DNA from: Lachnoclostridium sp. An169
GTDB taxonomy: Bacteria; Bacillota; Clostridia; Lachnospirales; Lachnospiraceae
Length of the DNA: 64,000 bases
Assembly (NCBI RefSeq): GCF_002160525.1
Contig: NZ_NFKT01000018.1
Location: 1 to 64,000 of the forward strand
Reading direction: 5' to 3'
Part shown: one piece after another, positions 35,623 through 44,505 of the stretch
Layout: each line of letters begins with the position of its first letter
Numbering within the stretch: the stretch's first letter is position 1
The notes under the pieces: model-generated
The model's input: only the letters and a program-made list of their open reading frames with translations
What the model was told of the DNA's origin: nothing
Database searches by the model: none
Made by a program: the position numbers and the translations under genes

Positions 35623-36897
35623 ATGGAAGAGATTCGTACATTATTTGAACATATACTGAACCGGGAGTTCATCCGTGCGGTGATCAGCGGACCGAGAGCA
35701 AAGGACGGTGTGATCCGGGTAAAGGTGCGCCCGGTGGAAATGAAGGGAAAGCTTCTGTTTCAACTGGAGTCTTTCACGTCAACCCAGGCGTTTCATGAGA
35801 ATCTGGATGCGGAAGCGGCGAAGGAGAGACTGGCGGAATATCTGGGGAACTTCCGGCAGATGCAGGCAGAGACCGTACATGAGGAATGGAACGTACTTGT
35901 CAGCAAAAAGGGGAAAGCTACAATTCGCAGCAAAAAGAAAAAGAATGCGTCTGCGGCGGCTGATCTTTCCCACAACAGAAGCAAGAGATATATTCTGGAG
36001 GAGGGGACTCCGGTCCCGTTTCTGCAGGATCTGGGTGTGATGACGCAGGACGGAAAGATCGTGCGGACGAAGATGGACAAATTCCGGCAGATCAACCGTT
36101 TCCTTGAGTTTATTGAGGATGTCCTGCCGCAGCTTGACCGGGACCGGGAACTGACGATCCTGGATTTCGGGTGTGGAAAGTCTTATCTTACTTTTGCAAT
36201 GTATTATTTTCTGCACGAGTTAAGAAAATATGATATAAGGATTATCGGGCTGGATCTGAAAAAAGATGTGATCCGGCACTGCAGCGAGCTGGGAAAGAAG
36301 TACGGCTATGAGAAACTGACATTTCTGGAAGGGGATATTGCCGATTATGAGGGTGTGAACCAGGTGGATATGGTTGTCACGCTCCACGCCTGTGACACGG
36401 CCACCGATTACGCGCTGGCAAAGGCAATCGGATGGAATGCGAAGGTGATCCTGTCCGTGCCCTGCTGTCAGCATGAACTGAATGGTCAGTTCGGACAGAC
36501 GGGGAGTGAATCGGACAAATCGTGCAGGTCAGATGAAAAATGCAGAACAGGTGAAACGTGCAGGACAGGCATAGCCGGGACGCAGCGGAATCAGGTCCTG
36601 GCGCCGGTTATGGACTACGGCCTTCTGCGGGAGCGTTTCGCGGCGCTTATGACGGACGGACTGCGGGCAAAGTATCTGGAGCGCGAAGGGTATGAGACAC
36701 AGGTGCTTGAGTTTATTGATATGGAGCATACGCCGAAAAATATTCTGCTCCGTGCGGTGAAGAGGGGAAGGAGAAACGAAACCGCGGCCGGAGAAATACG
36801 AAGATGCGAGGAATTCCTGCAGGTGCAGCCGACGCTCGGGAGGCTGCTGGATGCTGTGGGAGAGGAGAATACCGGCACACAGAAACAGGAGATATAG
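35623..36897 (+). CDS. SAM-dependent methyltransferase (Methyltransf_32 type)
   Basis: A 424-residue protein with an N-terminal domain of about 170 residues and a class I methyltransferase domain. Motif I is LDFGCGKSYLTFAM (about residues 184-197), followed by IIGLDLKKDVI and TLHACDTATDYALA (about 261-274), and SVPCCQHEL. This arrangement fits the Methyltransf_32 family found in proteins thought to act on nucleic acid, but the substrate is unknown. Residues about 301-318 are an insertion made of three imperfect 18-bp repeats. A terminator of the nad operon precedes it, so it is a separate unit. Confidence 0.8.
   Translation: MEEIRTLFEHILNREFIRAVISGPRAKDGVIRVKVRPVEMKGKLLFQLESFTSTQAFHENLDAEAAKERLAEYLGNFRQMQAETVHEEWNVLVSKKGKATIRSKKKKNASAAADLSHNRSKRYILEEGTPVPFLQDLGVMTQDGKIVRTKMDKFRQINRFLEFIEDVLPQLDRDRELTILDFGCGKSYLTFAMYYFLHELRKYDIRIIGLDLKKDVIRHCSELGKKYGYEKLTFLEGDIADYEGVNQVDMVVTLHACDTATDYALAKAIGWNAKVILSVPCCQHELNGQFGQTGSESDKSCRSDEKCRTGETCRTGIAGTQRNQVLAPVMDYGLLRERFAALMTDGLRAKYLEREGYETQVLEFIDMEHTPKNILLRAVKRGRRNETAAGEIRRCEEFLQVQPTLGRLLDAVGEENTGTQKQEI
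36522..36575 (+). repeat. Three imperfect 18-bp tandem repeats inside the methyltransferase gene
   Basis: Units begin at 36522, 36540 and 36558, each with the pattern (G/A)TGCAG(G/A)(T/A)CAG. They preserve the reading frame and add Cys-Arg-containing hexapeptides. Confidence 0.7.
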
Positions 36898-36927
36898 AAT
36901 CAGCAATAAAGGGGAGATCAGATTATA

Positions 36928-39366
36928 ATGAAGAAATGGATCATTAAGATCGGGGTTCTGGCGGCTGTTTTCATAGCCGCGCTTGTGATCAGCAGCTTTG
37001 TGATAAACAGCGGAACAGATGATGAGATCGTTGATATGGGGGCGCCGTCTCTTCCGCGTATTTCCTTTCAGGTAAACGGGAAAAAGGTGAATACGCTGTT
37101 CGGATATGTGGACGAGATGGAGATCACCGCCATGCGTGATACGATCACACCGTTGGAGAGTACAGGCGTCCTGACCATGGAAATCGAGGAGGATGGGAAT
37201 ACCATCGATGCGGTAAATTATGCGGTGTATTCCCTGGATGGAAAGGAAACCGTAAGTGAGGATCAGGCGGATGTCCCGGGGCCCGATGAGACGGTTCTGC
37301 TGGAACTGAATAATTCACTTACCGAGTCGGGACAGGAAGCGGTACTGAAAGTGACGCTGACTGTGGACGGCAAAGAGATCCGGTATTATACGAGGATAGT
37401 AAGGTCCGATGATATCCCGGCAGCGCAGGCTCTTGCGTTTACACAGGATTTTCATACCAAAGCCCTCGAACAGAGTGCCACGGATGAGCTGGAACGCTAT
37501 CTGGAACCGGGAGACGAGAGCGACAATACAACCTATCAGACGGTGAATATTCATTCGGACATCACTCATGTCCAGTGGGGCAGCCTGGAACCGCAGGTGA
37601 TCGGAGATGTGGAGTGGAGCATCAAGGAATGCAATAATGTGTATACGTCAATCCTCGCAAAATACCAGGTGGTCTGTACAGACGATGACGGAGTGGCGAG
37701 AACCTATGATATCAGGGAATTTTTCCGTGTGCGGGTAGGTACGGACCGGGTCTATCTGCTGAACTACAACCGGGATATGGAGCAGGTATTTGACGGAAAT
37801 GAAGCCGTTTCCAATGGAAGTATCCATCTGGGGATTGCTTCGGCGGATGTCCCCTTTGACACAAATAAAGATGAAACGATCGTCGCATTTGTGCAGAACC
37901 GGGATCTCTGGATGTTTAACAGTGAGACCGGTGTGCTCTCCCAGGTTTTCAGTTTCGGCAGCAGTGAGGGAAGAGATGCGCGCAGCAGATACGACCAGCA
38001 CGATGTTCGGATCATCAGTGTCGGAGACAGCGGCGATCTGGCGTTTGCGGTGTATGGATATATGAACCGGGGCGTTCATGAGGGGCAGGTCGGCGTCGGC
38101 ATCTACTATTTTGATGCGGAGAAAAATGCGATTCAGGAGAAGGCGTTTATTCCGAGTACGAAATCCTTTGCTATTGCGGAAGATGAGCTCGGCAGGATGG
38201 TGTTCTATAACCAGAGCCATGAAATGCTCTATGTTCTGGCAGCTGGCACGCTGTACCAGGTGAACCTGGAGTCCGGAGAACAGACAGTTCTGGCGGAAAA
38301 TCTGGAGGAAGGGCAGTATGCGGTATCCGATGACGGACACCTGATGGCTTATCAGACGAACGGAGGACTGTATACCGCGACCCAGATACAGGTGATGGAT
38401 TTAAGGAGCGGCGACAGTTACGAGGTAAATGCTTCCGACGGTCAGGCGGTACGGCCTCTCGGTTTTGTGAACAGCGATTTCATTTACGGGAAAATCAATC
38501 CGGCCGATGCCGGTACGACTGCGGCGGGCGGCGAGATTACACCCATGTATGAAATGGAAATCCGCAGCTCGGACAATAAGGCGGTGGCATCCTACTCGTT
38601 TTCAGACAGCGGGATATATATTACGGATATTCTGATCAATGAAAACATGGTGACAGTCAACCGGGCTGTGAAAAACGGAAGTGTATATAATTCCACCTCC
38701 CAGGAGTATGTGACAAACAATGTGGAGCGTCAGACAGTTACCGTCACATCGGGAACCTATACGACGGAGCGGATGCAGAGGCAGGTACGGATTACATTTG
38801 GCAGCGGAATTAAGAGTGAGGATGTGAGTATTCTCCGCCCGAATCAGCTGGTATCGGGAGAACCGCTTACGATTACGCTGAGCGGTACAAGCGAGACGGA
38901 GAAATATTACGTTTACGGCATGGGCGAGCTGGATGGAATCTATGACCGGGCAGCTTATGCAATTCAGCGTGCAGATGAGATCTCCGGTGTAGTGATCTCA
39001 TCAAACCAGGCATATGTGTGGGAGAGAGGCAACCGGAACCTGGTGTACTCCATCGATGTGGAGCCCTTCCAGAGAACGGCGGATGAAACTTCTCTGGCGG
39101 CATGCCAGAGATTCATGGAGCAGTACGATGCACAGAAGGTGGATCTGACCGGATGTACCCTGGAACAGGTGCTCTATGTGATCAACAAAGGATGCCCGGT
39201 GATTGCCCTGACCAGTGCGGACCACGCGATTCTGCTGACCGGCTACACCAGGACGGATATCACCTATATCGACCCGGATACCGGGACAAAGACAACCGTC
39301 AGCCAGAGCGAGATGGAGGGAATGGTCAGCGGAAGCGGGAATACCTTCATAGGATATATCAGATAA
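36928..39366 (+). CDS. Large exported membrane-anchored protein of unknown function
   Basis: An 812-residue protein with an N-terminal membrane anchor (about 7-27) and a long extracytoplasmic part. Residues about 290-560 contain repeated strand-rich segments of beta-propeller style (for example NRDLWMFNSETGVLSQVF, AAGTLYQVNLESGEQTVL and TATQIQVMDLRSGDSYEV). The C-terminal 90 residues include CPVIALTSADHAILLTGYT and YIDPDTGT, which resemble the His and Asp part of papain-like C39-type domains. The usual N-terminal CGP cysteine motif is not seen, so peptidase activity is doubtful. I recognise no named family. It is followed by the inverted-repeat region. Confidence 0.7.
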   Translation: MKKWIIKIGVLAAVFIAALVISSFVINSGTDDEIVDMGAPSLPRISFQVNGKKVNTLFGYVDEMEITAMRDTITPLESTGVLTMEIEEDGNTIDAVNYAVYSLDGKETVSEDQADVPGPDETVLLELNNSLTESGQEAVLKVTLTVDGKEIRYYTRIVRSDDIPAAQALAFTQDFHTKALEQSATDELERYLEPGDESDNTTYQTVNIHSDITHVQWGSLEPQVIGDVEWSIKECNNVYTSILAKYQVVCTDDDGVARTYDIREFFRVRVGTDRVYLLNYNRDMEQVFDGNEAVSNGSIHLGIASADVPFDTNKDETIVAFVQNRDLWMFNSETGVLSQVFSFGSSEGRDARSRYDQHDVRIISVGDSGDLAFAVYGYMNRGVHEGQVGVGIYYFDAEKNAIQEKAFIPSTKSFAIAEDELGRMVFYNQSHEMLYVLAAGTLYQVNLESGEQTVLAENLEEGQYAVSDDGHLMAYQTNGGLYTATQIQVMDLRSGDSYEVNASDGQAVRPLGFVNSDFIYGKINPADAGTTAAGGEITPMYEMEIRSSDNKAVASYSFSDSGIYITDILINENMVTVNRAVKNGSVYNSTSQEYVTNNVERQTVTVTSGTYTTERMQRQVRITFGSGIKSEDVSILRPNQLVSGEPLTITLSGTSETEKYYVYGMGELDGIYDRAAYAIQRADEISGVVISSNQAYVWERGNRNLVYSIDVEPFQRTADETSLAACQRFMEQYDAQKVDLTGCTLEQVLYVINKGCPVIALTSADHAILLTGYTRTDITYIDPDTGTKTTVSQSEMEGMVSGSGNTFIGYIR

Positions 39367-39390
39367 ATGAATCTTTGATACAGGAATAAG

Positions 39391-39545
39391 CTCCCGCCAG
39401 AAAGAGAATGACTACGATGCGGGCCCGGGTATCCGACAGCAGGATATTGCTCACTGCTCAGGACGCTGCGCTCTAATTCGCTGTTCGCAACACCTGCTGT
39501 CGGATACCCGGGCTTCCCGCCGGCAGGTTCTCTTTCTGCCGGGAG
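39391..39545. repeat. Structured repeat element, copy 1
   Basis: The outer arms CTCCCGCCAGAAAGAGAA (39391-39408) and TTCTCTTTCTGCCGGGAG (39528-39545) pair, with one mismatch/bulge. A perfect 21-bp inner stem pairs 39423-39443 with 39493-39513. Its 49-nt loop begins ATATTGCTCAC and ends GCTGTTCGCAACA. The same loop, inverted, occurs in copy 2 at 39688-39802, where the flanking stem is different but still paired. Confidence 0.85.
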
Positions 39546-39556
39546 ATTATACCGTA

Positions 39557-39651
39557 TAAAAAACACAATTTTTCCGGAAAGAAGTTTTGAAAAGAGGGGT
39601 GAGTCTCCTCCCTCCTGCGTTATACTTCTCTCTGAAAAATTGTGTTTTTTA
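39557..39651. repeat. Long inverted repeat between the two structured elements
   Basis: The left arm (39557-39585, starting TAAAAAACACAATTTTTC) pairs with the right arm (39624-39651, ending GAAAAATTGTGTTTTTTA). A GAGGGG/CCTCCC-containing loop lies inside. The T-rich right arm could end transcription of the gene at 36928. Confidence 0.85.
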
Positions 39652-39687
39652 CATTGTAAAACTGCCCCTCGGAGAAAAAATCCTTCC

Positions 39688-39802
39688 GACTGGTTTTCCC
39701 GGTTCAAGCGGACAGGTGTTGCGAACAGCGCATGCAAGCGCAGCGCAGCCCTAAGCGGTGAGCAATATCCTGTCCGCTTGGACCGGGACCCTCCCATAGT
39801 CG
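39688..39802. repeat. Structured repeat element, copy 2 (inverted)
   Basis: The stem pairs 39698-39716 with 39769-39787 through 19 bp including one T-G pair. The 52-nt loop, read on the minus strand, begins ATATTGCTCAC and ends GCTGTTCGCAACA, as in copy 1. The stem sequence (AAGCGGACAGG) differs from that of copy 1 (CCGACAGCAGG). A short outer CGACT/AGTCG pairing extends it. Confidence 0.85.
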
Positions 39803-39842
39803 AAAAATCTCATCTGACACAGCAGTTTTCTAATGTCAAAGA

Positions 39843-40538
39843 TTAACTTTTCAGCAGCCCGTCGATGAGGCGCGATGCTTCGCTCCGGGTGATGGTCTCG
39901 GGATCCCACTGGATCTCGACTCCTTTTTTGCGGATCAGGTTGGTGAGGAAGGAGATCTGCTTCGGCGTGGCGGGCTGAGGTCTCTTCACCCGGTAGACAA
40001 GCTGTTTCGGGGAGAAGAGCTCCGGGGCTTCTGCCTCAAAGTAGTGGGCGAGTGTCTGATAGAGCTTGGCGGTGGCAAGGGCGTCATGGTAGGCGCGGTG
40101 GGCGGATTTGTTTTCGATATGATAGTATTCGCACAGGCTTCCCAGGCTTTTGGAGTCCAGGGAACTGTGAACTTTCTGGGCGATCTTCAGGGTATCAATT
40201 CCCAGTTTCTCAAATGCCATGCCGTCCCTGGCGGCGCTGCATTTCATAAAACTGTAGTCAAAGGAGACGTTGTGGCCGATGAGTACGTCATCCTCGCAGA
40301 AATCAATGAAATCCGAGACCACCTGTTTCCTGGGGCGGGCGTCAGCGACCATGTCGTTGGTGATTCCGGTAAGACCGGTGATGTACGTGGAAATGGGACT
40401 TAGGGGATGGATAAATTCCATGAAGCGGTCCGCCACTTTCCCATCCCTTACTTTCAGGGCGCCGATCTCGATGATTTCGTTTTCCTGGGGATCGAGCCCG
40501 GTTGTTTCAACGTCAAAGGCGATATATGATTTCAGCAT
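39843..40538 (-). CDS. DnaQ-family 3'-5' exonuclease (DEDDh)
   Basis: A 231-residue protein. The exonuclease domain (about 1-170) has the first acidic pair in FDVETTGL (Asp and Glu), GHNVSFDYSF and a final HRAYHDA (His and Asp), a DEDDh set. The C-terminal region contains ATPKQISFLTNLIRKKG, a segment often fused to such exonucleases. It resembles the proofreading domain of PolC and epsilon, but is a separate protein. The gene converges on the 36928 gene across the repeat region. Confidence 0.88.
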   Translation of the reverse strand: MLKSYIAFDVETTGLDPQENEIIEIGALKVRDGKVADRFMEFIHPLSPISTYITGLTGITNDMVADARPRKQVVSDFIDFCEDDVLIGHNVSFDYSFMKCSAARDGMAFEKLGIDTLKIAQKVHSSLDSKSLGSLCEYYHIENKSAHRAYHDALATAKLYQTLAHYFEAEAPELFSPKQLVYRVKRPQPATPKQISFLTNLIRKKGVEIQWDPETITRSEASRLIDGLLKS

Positions 40539-40791
40539 GTCGGTATCCTTTCTTTTGTATCGTTTCTTTTTATAGTTTTATCTGTATAACCTCGTCTGTA
40601 CGGTTTCTGGAGCCGTGAAAAATCCTCTCGGGTTGCTATTTACCCCGTGAAAAATCCTTTATTGCAAATTTGCGGATATTATGCAAATTCTGCATGTCAT
40701 TATAGTACATTTTACAGAAAAAATGTAGTGATTTTAACATCCAATTATAATTAAAATATAAAGAAAATAAAAAAAGTATAAAAATAGATCA
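40539..40791. other. AT-rich intergenic region upstream of cstA
   Basis: No gene is seen. CCGTGAAAAATCCT occurs twice (40613-40626 and 40645-40658, 32 bp apart). TGCAAATTTGC (palindromic, about 40674-40684) is followed by a second TGCAAATT 20 bp later. These may be regulator sites for cstA, but I recognise no known operator. Confidence 0.4.
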
Positions 40792-40820
40792 TTTACAATC
40801 AAATGCTTTATTGTTATACT
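40792..40820 (+). promoter_or_regulatory. Promoter of cstA
   Basis: TTTACA (40792-40797), a 17-bp spacer and TATACT (40815-40820) lie 51 bp before the cstA start, in very AT-rich DNA. Confidence 0.65.
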
Positions 40821-40871
40821 AATTTACTGTGTTAAAGTATTTCCTCAGAAAGGAAAAGGAGGGTAAATCAA

Positions 40872-42356
40872 ATGATAACATTTATTATCGGTCTCGTCAT
40901 CCTTATTGGCGGAGCGGCGCTCTACGGAAAATTCTGTGAGCATGTCTTTGGCCCTGACGACAGGAAAACCCCCGCCTACACAAAACAGGACGGCGTAGAT
41001 TATGTACCTATGAAGAAATGGAAAAACAGCCTGATCAACCTGCTGAATATCGCAGGAACAGGCCCGATCCTCGGACCGATCCAGGGTATCCTTTTCGGAC
41101 CGATCGCGTTTATCACGATCCCCATCGGAAACATTATCGGCGGCGCTATGCACGATTATTTTTCAGGAATGATCTGCCTGCGCGACGGCGGTACGCAGAT
41201 GCCGGATATGATCCGCAAGTACAGCAACAGAGGTATTTACACATTCTACCAGATTTTCTGCAGTGTTCTGCTTCTCCTTGTAGGTGCGGTGTTCATCTAC
41301 ACACCGGGAGACATTGCAGCGACACAGGTATTTGGTTTTGACGGCAAGGCTACATCCGTATCCACATGGGTGATCTACGGCGTGATCTTTGTATACTATC
41401 TGATCGCGACTGTATTCCCTATCGATAAGATCATCGGACGGATCTACCCGATCTTCGGAGCAATCCTTCTGTTCTCCGCAGTCGGCGTGTTCATCGGACT
41501 CTTTGTTCACGGTTATCCGCTGACAGAGCTCTGGGATGACTGGAACGGCGGACTGGTTGCATACGGTGATTATTTCAGCGCAAACCACTTTGTCCCGATC
41601 TTCTTCATCACGGTGGCATGCGGTATCCTTTCCGGATTCCACTCCACACAGACGGCGATTATCTCCCGTACGATGAAGAGCGAGAAGGAAGGACGCACGA
41701 CATTCTATAACATGATGGTTCTGGAAGGATTCATCGCCATGGTATGGGCAGCAGGCGCCATGGGTGTTTACAACCTGGGACTTCAGGCTGCAGATGCCAA
41801 CCTCGCAACAGCGACGATCGGTGTTGTCTGCAAGAACATCCTCGGACCGGTGGGCGGTATTATTGCCATCGCAGGAGTTATCGTACTTCCGATTACATCC
41901 GGAGATACAGCGCTCCGTGCGCTTCGTATGACCATTGCCGATGCATTCCATCTGGATCAGACAAAGATAAGGAAACGTCTTGCCCTTGCGGCGGTTATCT
42001 TTGCACTTGTCATTGTGATCCTTGTATTTGCGAAACTCAACAGTGACGGATTCAACGTTCTCTGGAGATATTTCGCATGGTCAAACCAGACCCTGTCCCT
42101 GTTCGCATTCCTTGCAATCTCCGTATGGATGTTTGAGACGGGACGCGGAAAATATGTGTGGATGCCGCTGATTCCGGGCGCATGGTACACATTTGTGACC
42201 ATGACATACATCATCAACGCAAAGATCGGCTTTAACGTACCGTGGCCGGTGGCTTATGTGCTCGGTGCGGTTCTCGCTGTCGCTTACGTGGCTGCAATTC
42301 TCTGGTATGGAAGAATGCGCGCGAAAATGAAAGCGAACAAAAAGGACAAAAAGTAA
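40872..42356 (+). CDS. cstA: CstA-family peptide/pyruvate transporter (short form)
   Basis: A 494-residue membrane protein with about 13 hydrophobic segments. GTGPILGPIQGILFGP (about residues 63-78), GNIIGGAMHDYFSGM (about 88-102) and ITSGDTALRALRM (about 336-348) are CstA family signatures. It is shorter than E. coli CstA (about 700 residues), as is common in Clostridia. The family takes up pyruvate or peptides under carbon limitation. AGGAGGG is the ribosome binding site. Confidence 0.9.
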   Translation: MITFIIGLVILIGGAALYGKFCEHVFGPDDRKTPAYTKQDGVDYVPMKKWKNSLINLLNIAGTGPILGPIQGILFGPIAFITIPIGNIIGGAMHDYFSGMICLRDGGTQMPDMIRKYSNRGIYTFYQIFCSVLLLLVGAVFIYTPGDIAATQVFGFDGKATSVSTWVIYGVIFVYYLIATVFPIDKIIGRIYPIFGAILLFSAVGVFIGLFVHGYPLTELWDDWNGGLVAYGDYFSANHFVPIFFITVACGILSGFHSTQTAIISRTMKSEKEGRTTFYNMMVLEGFIAMVWAAGAMGVYNLGLQAADANLATATIGVVCKNILGPVGGIIAIAGVIVLPITSGDTALRALRMTIADAFHLDQTKIRKRLALAAVIFALVIVILVFAKLNSDGFNVLWRYFAWSNQTLSLFAFLAISVWMFETGRGKYVWMPLIPGAWYTFVTMTYIINAKIGFNVPWPVAYVLGAVLAVAYVAAILWYGRMRAKMKANKKDKK

Positions 42357-42388
42357 AAACCAGAAATTCTGTCATAAAATATCATGGA

Positions 42389-42428
42389 GCGGGCAACTCT
42401 TTTCTGTGAGAGCTGCCCGCAGTTTTTT
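42389..42428 (+). terminator. Terminator of cstA
   Basis: GCGGGCAACTCT (from 42389) pairs with AGAGCTGCCCGC (42409-42420), followed by AGTTTTTTT. Confidence 0.87.
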
Positions 42429-42553
42429 TGAAGATTGATTTTTCCGGGAATTTGCCATATAATGAAGCGGAAACGGAGCAATCCTGTAAAGTTTTGCGCG
42501 CTGCGCGATCCGGATGCGGGATGTTCACGAAAAATAAGGAAAGGGGGCATTAT

Positions 42554-43750
42554 ATGCTGAAAGGAAAGACCGTTCTTCTGGCGGTGTCAGGCAGTATCGC
42601 CGCATACAAGATCGCGTATCTGGCGAGCGCACTGAAAAAGCTGGAGGCGGACGTTCATGTGCTGATGACGCAGAACGCCACGAACTTTATCAATCCGATT
42701 ACCTTTGAGACGCTCACGGGAAACAAATGTCTGGTAGACACGTTTGACCGGAATTTTGAGTTCAGTGTGGAGCATGTTTCTCTGGCGAAGAAAGCGGATG
42801 TGGTGATGATCGCTCCTGCCAGCGCCAATGTGATCGGCAAGATCGCCCATGGGATTGCGGACGATATGCTGACGACCACGGTTATGGCGTGCAGGTGCAA
42901 AAAGTTCGTATCGCCGGCCATGAACACAAACATGTTTGAGAATCCCATTGTACAGGATAACCTGAAGACACTGGAACATTATGGGTATGAGGTGATCAGC
43001 CCTGCATCGGGGTATCTGGCGTGCGGGGACACCGGGAAGGGAAAGATGCCGGAGCCGGAGCTCCTGATGGAGTATATCCTGCGGGAAGTCGGATGCGAAA
43101 AAGACATGGAGGGCATGAAAGTGCTTGTGACCGCGGGACCGACCCGGGAGCCTGTGGATCCGGTGCGCTACATTACAAATCATTCGACCGGGAAGATGGG
43201 ATACGCGATTGCAAAGATCTGTATGCGCAGAGGAGCGCAGGTGACGCTTGTGAGCGGTCCGTCTGCGGTGAAGCCGCCGGAGTTTGTGGAGTTGGTTCCC
43301 GTTACGACGGCGAAGGAAATGTTCGATGCGGTGACGGAGCGTGCAGGGCGGCAGGACGTTATCATCAAGGCAGCCGCAGTGGCGGATTACCGCCCGAAAT
43401 ATGTGAGCGGAGAGAAGATGAAGAAAAAAGACGGAGGTCTGTCCCTGGAGATGGAACGCACGGACGACATCCTGGCTTATCTGGGAGAACACAAAAGACC
43501 CGGACAGTTTTTATGCGGATTCGCCATGGAGACCGAGAATCTCCTGGAGAACTCCAGAAGAAAACTGGAGAAGAAAAATCTGGATATGATCGTAGCCAAC
43601 AGTCTCAGAGTAGAGGGCGCCGGATTCGGCGGCGACACGAATGTTGTGACGATCATCACGGAAAAAGAAGAGATTCCGCTTGAGAAGATGACAAAGGAAG
43701 AGACGGCGGGGAAGATCCTTGACCAGATCCTTAAAATGCAGAATCACTAA
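42554..43750 (+). CDS. coaBC: Bifunctional phosphopantothenoylcysteine decarboxylase/phosphopantothenate-cysteine ligase
   Basis: A 398-residue bifunctional enzyme. The CoaC flavoprotein half (about 1-185) has AVSGSIAAYK, the active-site His in VEHVSLAK, and PAMNTNMFENP. The CoaB half has VTAGPTREPVDPVRYITNHSTGKMGYA (about 198-224) and AAVADYRPK. It makes 4'-phosphopantetheine in CoA synthesis. The start at 42554 is set by AAGGGGG and by the family N terminus; an in-frame extension to 42428 runs through the terminator. It begins a CoA cluster with the S component and coaX. Confidence 0.95.
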   Translation: MLKGKTVLLAVSGSIAAYKIAYLASALKKLEADVHVLMTQNATNFINPITFETLTGNKCLVDTFDRNFEFSVEHVSLAKKADVVMIAPASANVIGKIAHGIADDMLTTTVMACRCKKFVSPAMNTNMFENPIVQDNLKTLEHYGYEVISPASGYLACGDTGKGKMPEPELLMEYILREVGCEKDMEGMKVLVTAGPTREPVDPVRYITNHSTGKMGYAIAKICMRRGAQVTLVSGPSAVKPPEFVELVPVTTAKEMFDAVTERAGRQDVIIKAAAVADYRPKYVSGEKMKKKDGGLSLEMERTDDILAYLGEHKRPGQFLCGFAMETENLLENSRRKLEKKNLDMIVANSLRVEGAGFGGDTNVVTIITEKEEIPLEKMTKEETAGKILDQILKMQNH

Positions 43751-43806
43751 TTCTGTACCGTAAGTATTGTATCTCGATAAGAGAATGATAACCTAAGGAG
43801 GCAGTT

Positions 43807-44505
43807 ATGAAAAATAATTATAATACAGGCAGCAGGACACAGGCAGGAAGCAGAATCAGTACCATGAGTATGGTCCAGGTGGCGATTTTCGGTGCAATTA
43901 TATGCATCATGGCATTTACCCCCTTTCTCGGTTATATACCGCTTGGATTCACTCGCGCGACGATCATACACGTCCCGGTTATAGTCGCTTCACTGCTGAT
44001 GGGACCAAAGAAAGGCGGAGCGCTCGGATTTCTGTTCGGGCTGACAAGCTTTATCAACAACACCATGAACCCTACGCCCACATCGTTTGTATTCACCCCG
44101 TTTTACAGCGTGGGGGATGTGAGCGGCGGAATCGGAAGCATAATCATCTGCTTTATTCCAAGGATTCTGGTGGGAGTCGTTCCGTTTTATGTGTACAGAC
44201 TGGCGATGAAGGTCCGGAAGAAGCCGGGGGTATCCCCAACCGGTCTGATACTTGCCGGTGTGGCAGGCGCGCTGACGAACACGCTGCTTGTGATGAATCT
44301 GATCTTTGTGTTTTTCCGGGAGGCTTATGCCGCGGCAAATGACGTTGCAGTGACGGCGGTCTACACTTTCATCCTGTCGGTGATCGGGATAAACGGTGTG
44401 CCCGAGGCGATTATCGCCGGTATACTTACCCTCTGCATCGGGAAAGCACTTCTGAAGAAAAGTGTCAGGGAAAGACTGGGATTTCGAAATGATTTTGGCT
44501 ATTGA
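43807..44505 (+). CDS. ECF transporter S component, probably for pantothenate (PanT-like)
   Basis: A 232-residue membrane protein with about six hydrophobic segments. QVAIFGAIICIMAFTPFLGYIPLGF and ATIIHVPVIVASLLMGPKKGGALGFLFGLTSF are typical of S components of ECF vitamin transporters. Its place between coaBC and coaX makes pantothenate the most likely substrate, as in PanT; this is inferred from context. The shared ECF energising module would be encoded elsewhere. An AGGAGG precedes it, and its end overlaps the coaX start by 17 bp. Confidence 0.82.
   Translation: MKNNYNTGSRTQAGSRISTMSMVQVAIFGAIICIMAFTPFLGYIPLGFTRATIIHVPVIVASLLMGPKKGGALGFLFGLTSFINNTMNPTPTSFVFTPFYSVGDVSGGIGSIIICFIPRILVGVVPFYVYRLAMKVRKKPGVSPTGLILAGVAGALTNTLLVMNLIFVFFREAYAAANDVAVTAVYTFILSVIGINGVPEAIIAGILTLCIGKALLKKSVRERLGFRNDFGY

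Noticed and set aside
39640..39846. Short ORFs across the inverted-repeat region
   Set aside because: They lie inside paired stems, lack ribosome binding sites and encode no recognisable protein.
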